Part shown: one piece after another, positions 31,936 through 40,229 of the stretch
How positions within the stretch are numbered: the stretch's first letter is position 1
Layout of the letters: each line of letters starts with the position of its first letter
Assembly: GCF_002217285.1 (NCBI RefSeq)
Contig: NZ_MUGW01000017.1
Span: 112,606 to 176,605 of the forward strand
Reading direction: 5' to 3'
Length of the DNA: 64,000 nucleotides
Source of the DNA: Flavobacterium hercynium
GTDB taxonomy: Bacteria; Bacteroidota; Bacteroidia; Flavobacteriales; Flavobacteriaceae
Position numbers and translations under genes: made by a program
Notes under the pieces: generated by a model
Seen by the model: the letters and a program-made list of their open reading frames with translations, nothing else
Told to the model about the DNA's origin: nothing
The model's database searches: none

Positions 31936-32895
31936 ATGAAAAAACTTCTTTTCCTTTTTACCTTATTCACGTGTAGCTTTACACAAGCACAAGATTACAA
32001 ACAATGGGTTCGCAAAGCCGATTCTTGTTACACGGCGAAGAATTACGCAGCGTCGGTTGCGTTTTACGATAAAGCATTTAAAATAGAAAAAAAGTCAGAA
32101 ACTGATTTGTACAATGCGGCTTGTTCTGCAGCGATGGCAAAAGAAGAGAAAAAAGCGTTTAAATGGCTTGATCTTGCCATTGATAATGGATACGAAAACA
32201 TCGCTCACATGAAAATTGATGGTGATTTGAAAGTCTTGCAAACCAATAAAGAATGGCCAAAGATGGTTGATAAACTTCAAAAGAAATTAGATGTTTTAGA
32301 AGTTAATTACGACAAGCCTTTGCAAAAAGAACTTTTAGACATTTATGTAGACGATCAGGGCGTTCGCCATGATTATATGAAAATTTACAAAGAAAAAGGT
32401 AAAGAAAGCAAATCCTTTGACAGCATTAATAACCTGATGGGATATAAAGACAGCATCAATCTTATCAAAGTAATGAAAATACTAGATCATAAAGGCTGGG
32501 TAGGAGCAGATGTTGTAGGTTCACAGGCGAATCAAACTTTGTTTTTAGTCATTCAGCATGCCGATTTGAAATACCAGCAAAAATACCTGCCCATGATGAG
32601 AGAAGCCGCAAAAACTGGAAAAGCCAAGCCAAGCGCATTGGCGTATCTCGAAGATCGTGTTGCGCTGCGAGAAGGAGGCAAGCAAATTTACGGCAGTCAG
32701 ATTTTGATGAATCCAACGACTAAAAAACCATTTTTTGCACCACTTGAGGATCCGGATAATGTAGATAAACGAAGAGCTGCAGTAGGATTGGGACCTTTGG
32801 CAGATTATGCCGTAAAATCAAACATAGTCTGGAATGTAGAAGTGTATAAAAAAGAACTTCCCGAACTAATAGAATTAATGAAAAAGAAAAAATAA
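31936..32895 (+). CDS. exported TPR-like protein with DUF6624-type domain
   Basis: A 319-residue protein with signal peptide (MKKLLFLFTLFTCSFTQAQ). Residues about 20-110 are helical repeats of TPR style (ADSCYTAKNYAASVAFYDKAFKIEKK, then LYNAACSAAMAKEEKKAFKWLDLAIDNGY). The C-terminal part, about 125-300, has the DUF6624 pattern: LIKVMKILDHKGWVG, QTLFLVIQHAD, LPMMREAAKTGKA and EDRVALREGGKQIYGSQ. It is the first gene of the BlaI/BlaR1 operon, 4 nt before blaI. Possibly the responsive periplasmic product of the operon; function unknown. Confidence 0.82.
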   Translation: MKKLLFLFTLFTCSFTQAQDYKQWVRKADSCYTAKNYAASVAFYDKAFKIEKKSETDLYNAACSAAMAKEEKKAFKWLDLAIDNGYENIAHMKIDGDLKVLQTNKEWPKMVDKLQKKLDVLEVNYDKPLQKELLDIYVDDQGVRHDYMKIYKEKGKESKSFDSINNLMGYKDSINLIKVMKILDHKGWVGADVVGSQANQTLFLVIQHADLKYQQKYLPMMREAAKTGKAKPSALAYLEDRVALREGGKQIYGSQILMNPTTKKPFFAPLEDPDNVDKRRAAVGLGPLADYAVKSNIVWNVEVYKKELPELIELMKKKK

Positions 32896-32899
32896 CACT

Positions 32900-33271
32900 A
32901 TGCAGCTATCCAATTCAGAAGAACAATTAATGGAGCATCTTTGGAAACTCGAAAAAGCGTTTATGAAAGATTTGCTCGAAGCTTATCCGGATCCAAAACC
33001 AGCGACAACAACTGTTGCAACACTTTTAAAGCGTATGATCGATAAGAAATTTGTTGCGTACAACGAATTCGGAAATTCACGCGAATATTATCCGATGGTC
33101 AAGAAAACAGCTTATTTCTCTAAACATGTAAATGGCTTAATTAGCAATTTCTTTAATAATTCAGCATCGCAGTTTGCTTCTTTTTTTACAACAGAAACCA
33201 ATTTGTCGACCTCAGAATTAGAAGAGCTTAAGAAAATAATCGATTCACAAATTCAAAAAAAGAAAAAATGA
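32900..33271 (+). CDS. BlaI/MecI-family transcriptional repressor
   Basis: A 123-residue winged-helix repressor: LSNSEEQLMEHLWKLEKAFMKDLLEAYPDP, then TTTVATLLKRMIDKKFVAYN and REYYPMV form the penicillinase-repressor domain. The C-terminal helices (about 78-120) mediate dimerisation, and in the family the segment before them is cut when the paired BlaR1 sensor fires. Its stop overlaps the start of the BlaR1-like gene (ATGA). The two dyads at 31740-31772 are the likely targets. Confidence 0.93.
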   Translation: MQLSNSEEQLMEHLWKLEKAFMKDLLEAYPDPKPATTTVATLLKRMIDKKFVAYNEFGNSREYYPMVKKTAYFSKHVNGLISNFFNNSASQFASFFTTETNLSTSELEELKKIIDSQIQKKKK

Positions 33272-34494
33272 TAACGTATCTTTTAAAATCCGGATTGCTG
33301 CTTTTGATTTTTTATGCAGTGTATAAATTGTGGCTTGAAAACGAAAAAATGTTTCGCTTTAATCGCGCTTACCTCTTAGGCAGTTTAGTGTTGAGTTTTG
33401 TTATTCCGCTGCAATTGATTTCGCTTGACCCTTGGTTCGAAAATGCAGTTGGTTATATTCAGTTAGAAGAAATTATAATCCAAACAAACGGAAATCAGCA
33501 ATTAGAAACAATCTCAGGAAGTCAATATGCTATGCTTTTTGCCGGTATTTTTTACGCCTTGGTTGCTTTGTTGCTAACGGTTCGCTTTATCCGAAATCTG
33601 TATTCCTTTTATGCTAAACAAACGAAAAATGAAGTGCAGGTAGTAGAAGATGTAAAAGTTGTTTTAATCGAAAAACCCGTTTTGCCACATTCTTTCTGGA
33701 AAACCATTTTTATCAACAAAAAAGAATTTGAAGAAGGTAAAATTCCATCGGAACTAATAGCGCACGAAAAAGCACATTTAACCCAGAAGCATACATTGGA
33801 TATTCTTCTGATAGAAGTCTTGCAGATTCTCTTTTGGTTTAACCCGATGATTATTTTCTACAAAAAAGCCATTAAGCTTAATCATGAATTTTTAGCAGAT
33901 GAAGCCGTAAACAAGCAATTCGAATCGGTTAGAGAATATCAGAATCTGTTATTGAATATTGCCTCCAATAAAAACACGATTGCTCTGGCAAGTAATATTA
34001 ACTATGTAATAACCAAAAAACGTTTACTTATGATGACCAAAAAAGAATCTCCGTTTAAAATCGCAATCAAAATAGGTGGTACAGCGATTGTCTGTGTGCT
34101 AATGCTGGTAGTTTTTAGTACCAAAACTATGGCTCAAAAAGGGTTAGAAAAAAACACTACTTCCCAAGAATACAAAAAACTGACTGAGGTAGAAGTACAG
34201 CCTGAATTTCCAGGTGGTATGATGGGCTTTTATAAGTTTGTGGGACAACAATATAAAATCCCGGCAGAATTGTCTAAAACAAAAGCAATGGGAAAAATAT
34301 TTCTAAGTTTTATGATCGAAAAAGACGGTTCTTTGACTGACATTACAATTGTAGATGATAAGCTAGGTTATGGCGCAGGCGAAGAAGCTGCTCGTGTTTT
34401 AAAACTTTCTCCAAAATGGAAACCTGCTTATGATGGCGGTGAACCGGTTCGCGTTATGTATAGTTTACCAATTACGATTCAGGCTGATAAATAA
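33268..34494 (+). CDS. BlaR1-like M56 sensor metallopeptidase with TonB C-terminal domain
   Basis: A 408-residue membrane protein. Transmembrane segments lie at about 4-20, 34-52, 87-107 and 270-288. The cytoplasmic M56 zinc site is HEKAH (166-170) in LIAHEKAHLTQKH, with NHEFLADE (205-212) giving the downstream acidic ligand. The last ~110 residues, outside the membrane, are a TonB_C-type domain (VEVQPEFPGGMMGFYKFV ... GKIFLSFMIEKDGSLTDITIV ... LKLSPKWKPAYDGGEPVRV) instead of a penicillin-binding domain. So it senses something other than beta-lactam directly, then cleaves BlaI. Overlaps blaI by 4 nt. Confidence 0.92.
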   Translation: MITYLLKSGLLLLIFYAVYKLWLENEKMFRFNRAYLLGSLVLSFVIPLQLISLDPWFENAVGYIQLEEIIIQTNGNQQLETISGSQYAMLFAGIFYALVALLLTVRFIRNLYSFYAKQTKNEVQVVEDVKVVLIEKPVLPHSFWKTIFINKKEFEEGKIPSELIAHEKAHLTQKHTLDILLIEVLQILFWFNPMIIFYKKAIKLNHEFLADEAVNKQFESVREYQNLLLNIASNKNTIALASNINYVITKKRLLMMTKKESPFKIAIKIGGTAIVCVLMLVVFSTKTMAQKGLEKNTTSQEYKKLTEVEVQPEFPGGMMGFYKFVGQQYKIPAELSKTKAMGKIFLSFMIEKDGSLTDITIVDDKLGYGAGEEAARVLKLSPKWKPAYDGGEPVRVMYSLPITIQADK

Positions 34495-34526
34495 GAAAGT
34501 GTCTTATCAAGAATAATTAAAAAAAA

Positions 34527-34937
34527 ATGATGTATAATCTGTTTCATATCAGACAAACAATAAAAACAATTATTTTATTGACATTCATTAGTAATGTCGG
34601 CTTTGCACAACAAACAAATAAAACAGCTTCAACAATTATTAAAAAATGGGGAGAAGTTGATATAAAGCCAGATTATAGAGGAGATGAAGCAAGATTCTAC
34701 GCTTATGTAGGAAGCAATTTTACGCGAATTGATTCTGAAGATGGCAAAATCAAAGCTACTTTTGTCATTGAAAAAGATGGCTGCTTATCGAATATTGAGA
34801 TAGTCGAAAATGAAGCAGGAGTTTTATCAGGTAAAGAATTAATCAGAGTCTTAGAGCGATGTTATTCCTGGAAACCCGGTTATCATGAAGGTGTTCCGGT
34901 ACGGGTAGCTCACAGTGTTAAAATGACACTTCAATAA
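34527..34937 (+). CDS. exported TonB C-terminal-domain protein
   Basis: A 136-residue protein: signal peptide (to about GFAQQ, residue 29), then one TonB_C-type domain that copies the end of the upstream BlaR1-like protein (WGEVDIKPDYRGDEARFYAYVGSNF, KATFVIEKDGCLSNIEIVEN, CYSWKPGYHEGVPVRVAHSV). It has no transmembrane anchor or proline-rich spanner, so it is a free periplasmic partner or decoy, not a working TonB. Last gene of the BlaI operon, 32 nt after the sensor. Confidence 0.85.
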   Translation: MMYNLFHIRQTIKTIILLTFISNVGFAQQTNKTASTIIKKWGEVDIKPDYRGDEARFYAYVGSNFTRIDSEDGKIKATFVIEKDGCLSNIEIVENEAGVLSGKELIRVLERCYSWKPGYHEGVPVRVAHSVKMTLQ

Positions 34938-34949
34938 GTTGAAATAATA

Positions 34950-34980
34950 AAAATCCGCTTCTAAATTTTAGAAGCGGATA
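34950..34980. terminator. convergent hairpin terminator
   Basis: atccgcttctaaa (34953-34965) pairs almost without loop with tttagaagcggat (34967-34979). The T-run lies on the minus-strand side, so it best serves the saccharopine dehydrogenase-like gene but can also stop the BlaI operon. Confidence 0.7.
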
Positions 34981-35022
34981 ATTAAAACTAAAAAAATTCT
35001 CAAAAAAAAAACTAAATCAAGA

Positions 35023-36387
35023 CTAGAATAAGTCCGGATTGTATCCAAAGTACGGTACTTTTTGTTCATTAAAAATAACCCCATATTCTTCTAACTCCTT
35101 CAAAATAGGCAGGTAAACTTCTTTGTTAATAGGAAGCTGTACACCAGGAGTTTTAATTTTACCATTCAAAATCAATAAAGTTGCCATAGCTACCGGTAAA
35201 CCAACCGTTTTTGCCATAGCCGTATAAGTCTGATCGTCACCAATACAAACCATTTTAGAATCGATTTGTGCTTTTTTGCCCGCTAGTTCGTAACCAAACT
35301 TATGGTACATTACGATCATGTCTTTATCATCAGGTTCTAAAGTCCAGCTGTCCGTCAATATTTTTTCTAATATCTGAGCAGGAGTTGCATTGGGCAAATT
35401 CACTTTTTTGTTCGGATTAAATAAATCCAGTTCCAAAAGTTTATCCCACATAATATCATCCTGATCAATTTTAAGAATCAGGCGGGTTTTAATTTCAACA
35501 GAATCGGTTGGATGATACGGCAGGAACGAATTCACAAACTGACGGTAACTCATGTTTTCAGAATCTTCCATAATATAGCTATCATCCGTCATGCCCAATT
35601 GTACAAACATATTCCAAGCTTTAGAATATCCAACACGTCGAATAGTACCGCGGTACAAAGTGAGGATATTATCTAAACCATAAATCGATCTGTATTTGAG
35701 TGAATCGCGATTGGAATAAGCCTCAAATTTGCCATATCCTTCTACTTCCAGAAATTCAGTTCTGCGAAATAATGTTCCGTACGGAATGTATTTATAAGTA
35801 CCTTCCTGAACAAATTTTGCAGCGCCGCCTTGTCCTGCTAAAACCACATTTCTTGGTGCCCATGTAAATTTGTAATTCCATAAATTAGTATCAGATTCCG
35901 GAGCAACTAAACCGCCGCAAAACGATTCAAACAGCAGCATATTACCGCCTTTTTCTCTAATTTCATCAATTACTTTCATGGCACTCATGTGATCGATTCC
36001 CGGATCAAGACCAATTTCATTCATGAAAATAAGATTGTTCTTTTTAGCTTCTTCATCAAGCGCCTGCATTTCATTACTGATATAAGAAGCCGTAACAAGA
36101 TGTTTTTTATATGCCAGACAATCTTTGGCAATTTCGATATGCAAATGCGCAGGAAGCATTGAAATTACAATAGAAGCTTTTTCGATCGCCGCTTTTCGTT
36201 CTTCGGTTTCAAAAATATTTAAGGCTATCGGAGTAGCGTTCGGATGATTTTGCGTTTTTCTTTCGGCTAAAGCCAAAGATAAATCAGCTACAATAAGATG
36301 CAGGTTTTCCGTTTCTGATTTTGACAGCAGATAACGTATCAAAGAAGAGGCAGATCTTCCGGCTCCGATAATTAAAATACTTCTCAT
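35023..36387 (-). CDS. saccharopine dehydrogenase-family NAD(P)-binding protein
   Basis: A 454-residue oxidoreductase. The N-terminal Rossmann motif GAGRSASSLIRYLL (about 8-21) is followed by the family pattern ASIVISMLPAHLHIEIAKDCLAYKKHLVTASYIS (about 72-105) and NEIGLDPGIDHMSAM (about 123-137), all typical of the Lys9-like saccharopine reductase group. The enzyme would form or cleave saccharopine, linking lysine and glutamate metabolism, or act on a related amino-acid adduct; no lysine-pathway partner is adjacent. Divergent from the DUF423 gene. Confidence 0.88.
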   Translation of the reverse strand: MRSILIIGAGRSASSLIRYLLSKSETENLHLIVADLSLALAERKTQNHPNATPIALNIFETEERKAAIEKASIVISMLPAHLHIEIAKDCLAYKKHLVTASYISNEMQALDEEAKKNNLIFMNEIGLDPGIDHMSAMKVIDEIREKGGNMLLFESFCGGLVAPESDTNLWNYKFTWAPRNVVLAGQGGAAKFVQEGTYKYIPYGTLFRRTEFLEVEGYGKFEAYSNRDSLKYRSIYGLDNILTLYRGTIRRVGYSKAWNMFVQLGMTDDSYIMEDSENMSYRQFVNSFLPYHPTDSVEIKTRLILKIDQDDIMWDKLLELDLFNPNKKVNLPNATPAQILEKILTDSWTLEPDDKDMIVMYHKFGYELAGKKAQIDSKMVCIGDDQTYTAMAKTVGLPVAMATLLILNGKIKTPGVQLPINKEVYLPILKELEEYGVIFNEQKVPYFGYNPDLF

Positions 36388-36548
36388 GATTTTTACATTT
36401 GTAACACAAATATATTAAAATGTTATAAATGTAACAATCTAAATGCTTTAAAAATGCATTTAATTTTTATTTATCTGAAAAATTCTAATAATTATTTTTA
36501 TTTAAAAACATTTTTTAGAAGTAAAACACTTTTTAATTTGGATTGAAG

Positions 36549-36556
36549 TATTTTTG
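36549..36556 (+). promoter_or_regulatory. -7 element (TATTTTTG) upstream of the DUF423 gene
   Basis: Matches TAnnTTTG, 26 nt before the start codon; no clear -33 TTG. Confidence 0.45.
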
Positions 36557-36582
36557 CTTAAAATCTGAAAGTTTTAAAAGAG

Positions 36583-36969
36583 ATGAAAAAAAGAATAATC
36601 TTAACAGGTACTTTTATCGGAATGCTGGCTATTATTTTTGGTGCTTTTGGAGCGCATTTGCTAAAAAAGTATTTAACAGTCGAGCAATTAGCCACTTTTG
36701 AAATTGGAGTACGTTATCAAATGTACCATGCTTTCTTCTTATTTTTCCTTTCTACCAGAAAAGAACTTTCTAAAAGAGTCTTAAAAATCATTTATAATTT
36801 GGCGGTCGCCGGTGTAATTCTTTTCAGCGGATCGTTGTATTTACTTGCTACAAATAATTTGACTGTTTTTGACTTTAAAGTTATCGTATTCGCAACACCT
36901 ATTGGCGGATTCTTATTAATTCTCGCTTGGTTGACATTATTTATCACTATTTTGAGGAAAAAATCATAA
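36583..36969 (+). CDS. DUF423-family small membrane protein
   Basis: A 128-residue protein with four hydrophobic segments. The N-terminal signature IFGAFGAHLLKKYLTVEQLATFEIGVRYQMYHAFFLF is characteristic of the DUF423 (YgdD/TMEM256-like) family, and the later GSLYLLA and FATPIGGFLLILAWL complete it. Location: inner membrane. The biochemical role of the family is not established. Single gene, divergent from the saccharopine dehydrogenase-like gene. Confidence 0.88.
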   Translation: MKKRIILTGTFIGMLAIIFGAFGAHLLKKYLTVEQLATFEIGVRYQMYHAFFLFFLSTRKELSKRVLKIIYNLAVAGVILFSGSLYLLATNNLTVFDFKVIVFATPIGGFLLILAWLTLFITILRKKS

Positions 36970-37006
36970 AATCCCGAATAAAAAATTCTATCTAAAAATT
37001 AATCTT

Positions 37007-37014
37007 TAATTTTG
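37007..37014 (+). promoter_or_regulatory. -7 element (TAATTTTG) upstream of pckA
   Basis: Matches TAnnTTTG, 160 nt before the start codon; a -33 TTG is not evident. The leader also holds a small inverted repeat, ttttaag/cttaaaa, near 37100. Confidence 0.4.
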
Positions 37015-37173
37015 TCTCATAATTAACATCTAAGTTCAATTATGTGAAAATTTATTGCTTTTTATCGCTTAGGGTAAAAAATATAACAAACGTTGATTTT
37101 TAAGTAAGTGCTTAAAAGTCAATTTCAATTCATTTAAAACTCAAAAAACAACACTCACAACAACTACAAATCT

Positions 37174-38775
37174 ATGGACACTAACACACTTTTCTCGCAA
37201 TCGATTTCGTTAGAGGAGCTTGGAATCGAAAATGCGAAAATTCGTTATCAATTATCAGCGGATGAATTGCACGCTATAACGCTGCAAACAGGACAAGGTG
37301 TTGAGAACTCTACAGGAGCATTGGCAATTAATACAGGCGAATTTACAGGGCGTTCTCCACAAGATCGTTTTATTGTAAAAGACAGCATTACAGAAGACAA
37401 AGTTTGGTGGGGGAATGTAAATATTCCGTTTTCATCAGAAGCTTTTGATAAACTTTATACTAAAGTAACACAGTTTTTATCTAACAAAGAAGTTTTTGTA
37501 CGTGACGCTTATGTTTGTTCTGATGCAAATTACAGATTAAATGTACGTGTAGTAACAGAAACGGCTTGGTCGAATTTATTTTGTTACAATATGTTTTTAA
37601 GACTGGAAGAGGCTGAACTGGCTCATTTTTCTCCGGAATGGACTGTAGTTTGTGCACCAAGTTTTATGGCAGATCCTGCTGTAGACGGAACACGCCAGTC
37701 TAATTTTGCGATTTTAGATTTTACTAAAAAAGTAGCCTTAATTGGAGGAACAGGCTATACAGGTGAAATGAAAAAAGGAATTTTTTCGGCTTTAAATTTC
37801 ATTCTGCCAGTTTTTAAAAATACATTACCAATGCATTGCAGTGCCAATGTTGGTGAAGATGGTGATACAGCAATCTTTTTTGGATTATCAGGAACAGGAA
37901 AAACAACTTTATCTGCAGATCCGGATCGTAAACTAATTGGGGATGATGAGCACGGCTGGACAGCAGAAAACACTGTTTTTAATTTTGAAGGTGGTTGCTA
38001 TGCAAAAGTGATCAATTTATCAGAAGAAAATGAGCCGGATATTTTCAGAGCGATCAAAAAAGGAGCGCTTTTAGAAAATGTGGTATTCAAAGCAGGAACA
38101 AACGAAGTTGATTATGACGACGTTTCAATCACACAAAATACACGTGTAAGTTATCCAATTACACATATCGATAATATTCAGCCGGGATCTATTGGACATA
38201 ATCCTAAAAATATATTTTTCTTAACGGCAGATTCTTTCGGAATTTTGCCTCCAATCTCTAAACTTACTCCAGGTCAGGCTGCTTACCATTTTATCTCAGG
38301 ATATACGGCAAAAGTAGCAGGTACAGAAGCTGGAGTTACAGAACCACAACCTAATTTCTCAGCTTGTTTTGGTGCACCATTCATGCCTTTGCATCCAACT
38401 CGTTATGCAGAAATGTTAACTCAAAAAATGAAAGAGGCTGGTGTAAAAGTTTGGTTGATAAACACTGGTTGGACTGGTGGTGCTTACGGAACCGGATCGC
38501 GTATGAAGTTAAAATATACTCGTGCCATGATTACCGCAGCATTAAGAGGAGAATTAGACAATGTAGATTACGAAAACCACGAAGTATTTGGAATCGCAAA
38601 ACCTCAATCTTGTCCTAATGTTCCATCTGAAATTTTAAATCCACGTAATACTTGGGAAGATCCTGCGTTATATGATCAGAAAGCAATCGAATTAGCTCAG
38701 AAATTCAAAGCTAATTTCGCCAAATTCGAAGAGTTTGCCAATGCTGAAATTTTAGCGGGAGCGCCTAGAGGGTAG
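37174..38775 (+). CDS. pckA: phosphoenolpyruvate carboxykinase (ATP)
   Basis: A 533-residue cytoplasmic enzyme that converts oxaloacetate + ATP to phosphoenolpyruvate + CO2 + ADP, the entry step of gluconeogenesis. Visible motifs: TGRSPQDRFIVKD (about 54-66), the kinase-specific P-loop GLSGTGKTTLS (about 237-247), the metal site DDEHGW (about 256-261), and INTGWTGGAYGTGSRM near residues 429-444. Length and motif order fit ATP-dependent PckA, not the GTP form. Single gene with its own terminator and a long leader. Confidence 0.97.
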   Translation: MDTNTLFSQSISLEELGIENAKIRYQLSADELHAITLQTGQGVENSTGALAINTGEFTGRSPQDRFIVKDSITEDKVWWGNVNIPFSSEAFDKLYTKVTQFLSNKEVFVRDAYVCSDANYRLNVRVVTETAWSNLFCYNMFLRLEEAELAHFSPEWTVVCAPSFMADPAVDGTRQSNFAILDFTKKVALIGGTGYTGEMKKGIFSALNFILPVFKNTLPMHCSANVGEDGDTAIFFGLSGTGKTTLSADPDRKLIGDDEHGWTAENTVFNFEGGCYAKVINLSEENEPDIFRAIKKGALLENVVFKAGTNEVDYDDVSITQNTRVSYPITHIDNIQPGSIGHNPKNIFFLTADSFGILPPISKLTPGQAAYHFISGYTAKVAGTEAGVTEPQPNFSACFGAPFMPLHPTRYAEMLTQKMKEAGVKVWLINTGWTGGAYGTGSRMKLKYTRAMITAALRGELDNVDYENHEVFGIAKPQSCPNVPSEILNPRNTWEDPALYDQKAIELAQKFKANFAKFEEFANAEILAGAPRG

Positions 38776-39096
38776 ATTTATGATTTTAGACTTTAGATTT
38801 TAGATTTATGATTGAAGAAACTGGAATCAAGATTTTAGAATATATTTAATTGTTAATTCAAACTAAAAAAGCTGTTCATTACGAACAGCTTTTTTTTATG
38901 ATTTTTGGATTTTTAGATTTTTGGATTGAAAAGATTGAAGAATTGAAAGATTGGAGGATTGAAATAATTAATTTGATTAAGTAAATCAACAACAAATCAT
39001 CAAAAATTAACCGATTACACGATTACACGATTCAACAATAAACGATCAACAACAAACAATAAACCGATTACACGATTCAACAAATCAACAATTAAA
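38776..39096. other. gap after pckA with terminator and low-complexity repeats
   Basis: Contains gattttagactttagattttag phrases (38778-38812), the pckA terminator (38865-38897), more tgattttt/gattgaaga phrases, and ccgattacacgatta and aaccgattacacgattcaacaa repeats (about 39009-39085). No gene seen. The same phrases occur in other gaps of the window. Confidence 0.6.
38865..38897 (+). terminator. terminator of pckA
   Basis: gctgttc (38871-38877) pairs with gaacagc (38883-38889), with A-run before and an eight-T run after. Confidence 0.88.
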
Positions 39097-40155
39097 CTAT
39101 CTCTTCGCTTCGTCAATTCGTTTTTGGATCAAGTCCCAAGCGTAGTAGTGAAAAGTCATTCCGTTGCTCATGGCTACGAAAAGTCCGTTTTTGTAAGCTC
39201 CGCCTAAATTGATGCTTGTTACATCTGCACCGTCGCATTCGATTGTTGAGGTTGGGATTTCAGCCAATAAAGGGTACTCATTCGGATTGCCTTTTGCTCC
39301 TTCTCTCGGGTAAACCATAAACGTATTCGCTTGCTGGTTGGACACTAAAATATATCCGGTAGAATCTGTTGCTTTGTAAATTGCAATTCCTTCATTGTCT
39401 GCCTTAAAGCCCGTTTTTCCGAAAATAGCCAATTCTTTATTATCGTTTAAAGCAGGATCAGCTTTGTATTTTCTGATACCAAATTGCTCGTCACAATATA
39501 AAACAGTTCCTAATTCGTTATCAACTGCAATAGCTTCGATTTCTTTCTTTCCGCTGTACGCACCAAACTTTCGAACCACTTTTGCAGTAGCAAATTTACC
39601 TTCAGCAGAAAGTTCGTATTGCCATAAATAAGTTCCCGAAGGTCCTGATTTACGTCCTACGATAGCAAATATTTTCTTGTCACTTGGACGTGTGTAAAGT
39701 GCAATTCCCATTGGATCACGTAATTCTTCACCATCAAAAACAGAAATTCCGCCATTATCAATTGCTTTTAGATCCGGCAGACTAAAAATTCTAATCTTAT
39801 TGTTCTCACGTTCCGTTGTTACCGCAACATCAACTTTTTTTCCGTCGATGATTAAACCGTAAGCGATATCAACATTGTTAGGTCTTTTTAAAACTTCCGA
39901 TTTTGCAACAATTTTTCCTTGCAGGTCAAAAGCATACAAACCGCCGTCAGTATCTTTATCTGTTCCTACGATAATACTTTTAGAAGTATCAGTTGGGTGA
40001 ATCCAGATAGAAGGATCATCCGTATCATGCGGAAGCGCTTCGGTTACTGTTGTAGGTTTTACGGCATTTGGAGCAACAGGAGCTAATTTATCGTCTTTAC
40101 AGGCAGTGAATAAAACACCGGCAATTAGTAAAGCAAGTATCGAATTATTTTTCAT
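39097..40155 (-). CDS. beta-propeller phytase lipoprotein
   Basis: About 352 residues. The lipobox LFTAC is followed by KDDK, so it is a surface-type lipoprotein. Beta-propeller phytase signatures are clear: DTDDPSIWIHP near the N-terminus, DKDTDGGLYAFDLQGK, RPNNVDIAYG, EAIAVDNELGTVLYCDEQFGIRKY and DNEGIAIY, the acidic residues of which bind the Ca2+ ions. It hydrolyses phytate to free phosphate. The frame begins at 40167, but the Met at 40155 gives a tighter lipoprotein signal. It follows a TonB-dependent receptor gene by 74 nt, with a hairpin between, suggesting a phytate/phosphate uptake unit. Confidence 0.92.
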   Translation of the reverse strand: MKNNSILALLIAGVLFTACKDDKLAPVAPNAVKPTTVTEALPHDTDDPSIWIHPTDTSKSIIVGTDKDTDGGLYAFDLQGKIVAKSEVLKRPNNVDIAYGLIIDGKKVDVAVTTERENNKIRIFSLPDLKAIDNGGISVFDGEELRDPMGIALYTRPSDKKIFAIVGRKSGPSGTYLWQYELSAEGKFATAKVVRKFGAYSGKKEIEAIAVDNELGTVLYCDEQFGIRKYKADPALNDNKELAIFGKTGFKADNEGIAIYKATDSTGYILVSNQQANTFMVYPREGAKGNPNEYPLLAEIPTSTIECDGADVTSINLGGAYKNGLFVAMSNGMTFHYYAWDLIQKRIDEAKR

Positions 40156-40176
40156 TATGATTTTCATTTAAATAAA

Positions 40177-40207
40177 ATTAGACAGAACCGTTACGTTCTG
40201 TCTAATT
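40177..40207 (-). terminator. hairpin between the receptor and phytase genes
   Basis: aattagacagaac pairs with gttctgtctaatt (40177-40189 with 40195-40207). On the minus strand it is followed by AT-rich sequence with only a weak T-run. It may partly terminate or stabilise the receptor transcript and so lower phytase expression. Confidence 0.6.
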
Positions 40208-40229
40208 TAAGGATTTTATAATTGATTTA

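Noticed and set aside
37021..37173. Riboswitch in the long pckA leader
   Set aside because: Only a small inverted repeat is visible and no known riboswitch core could be recognised.
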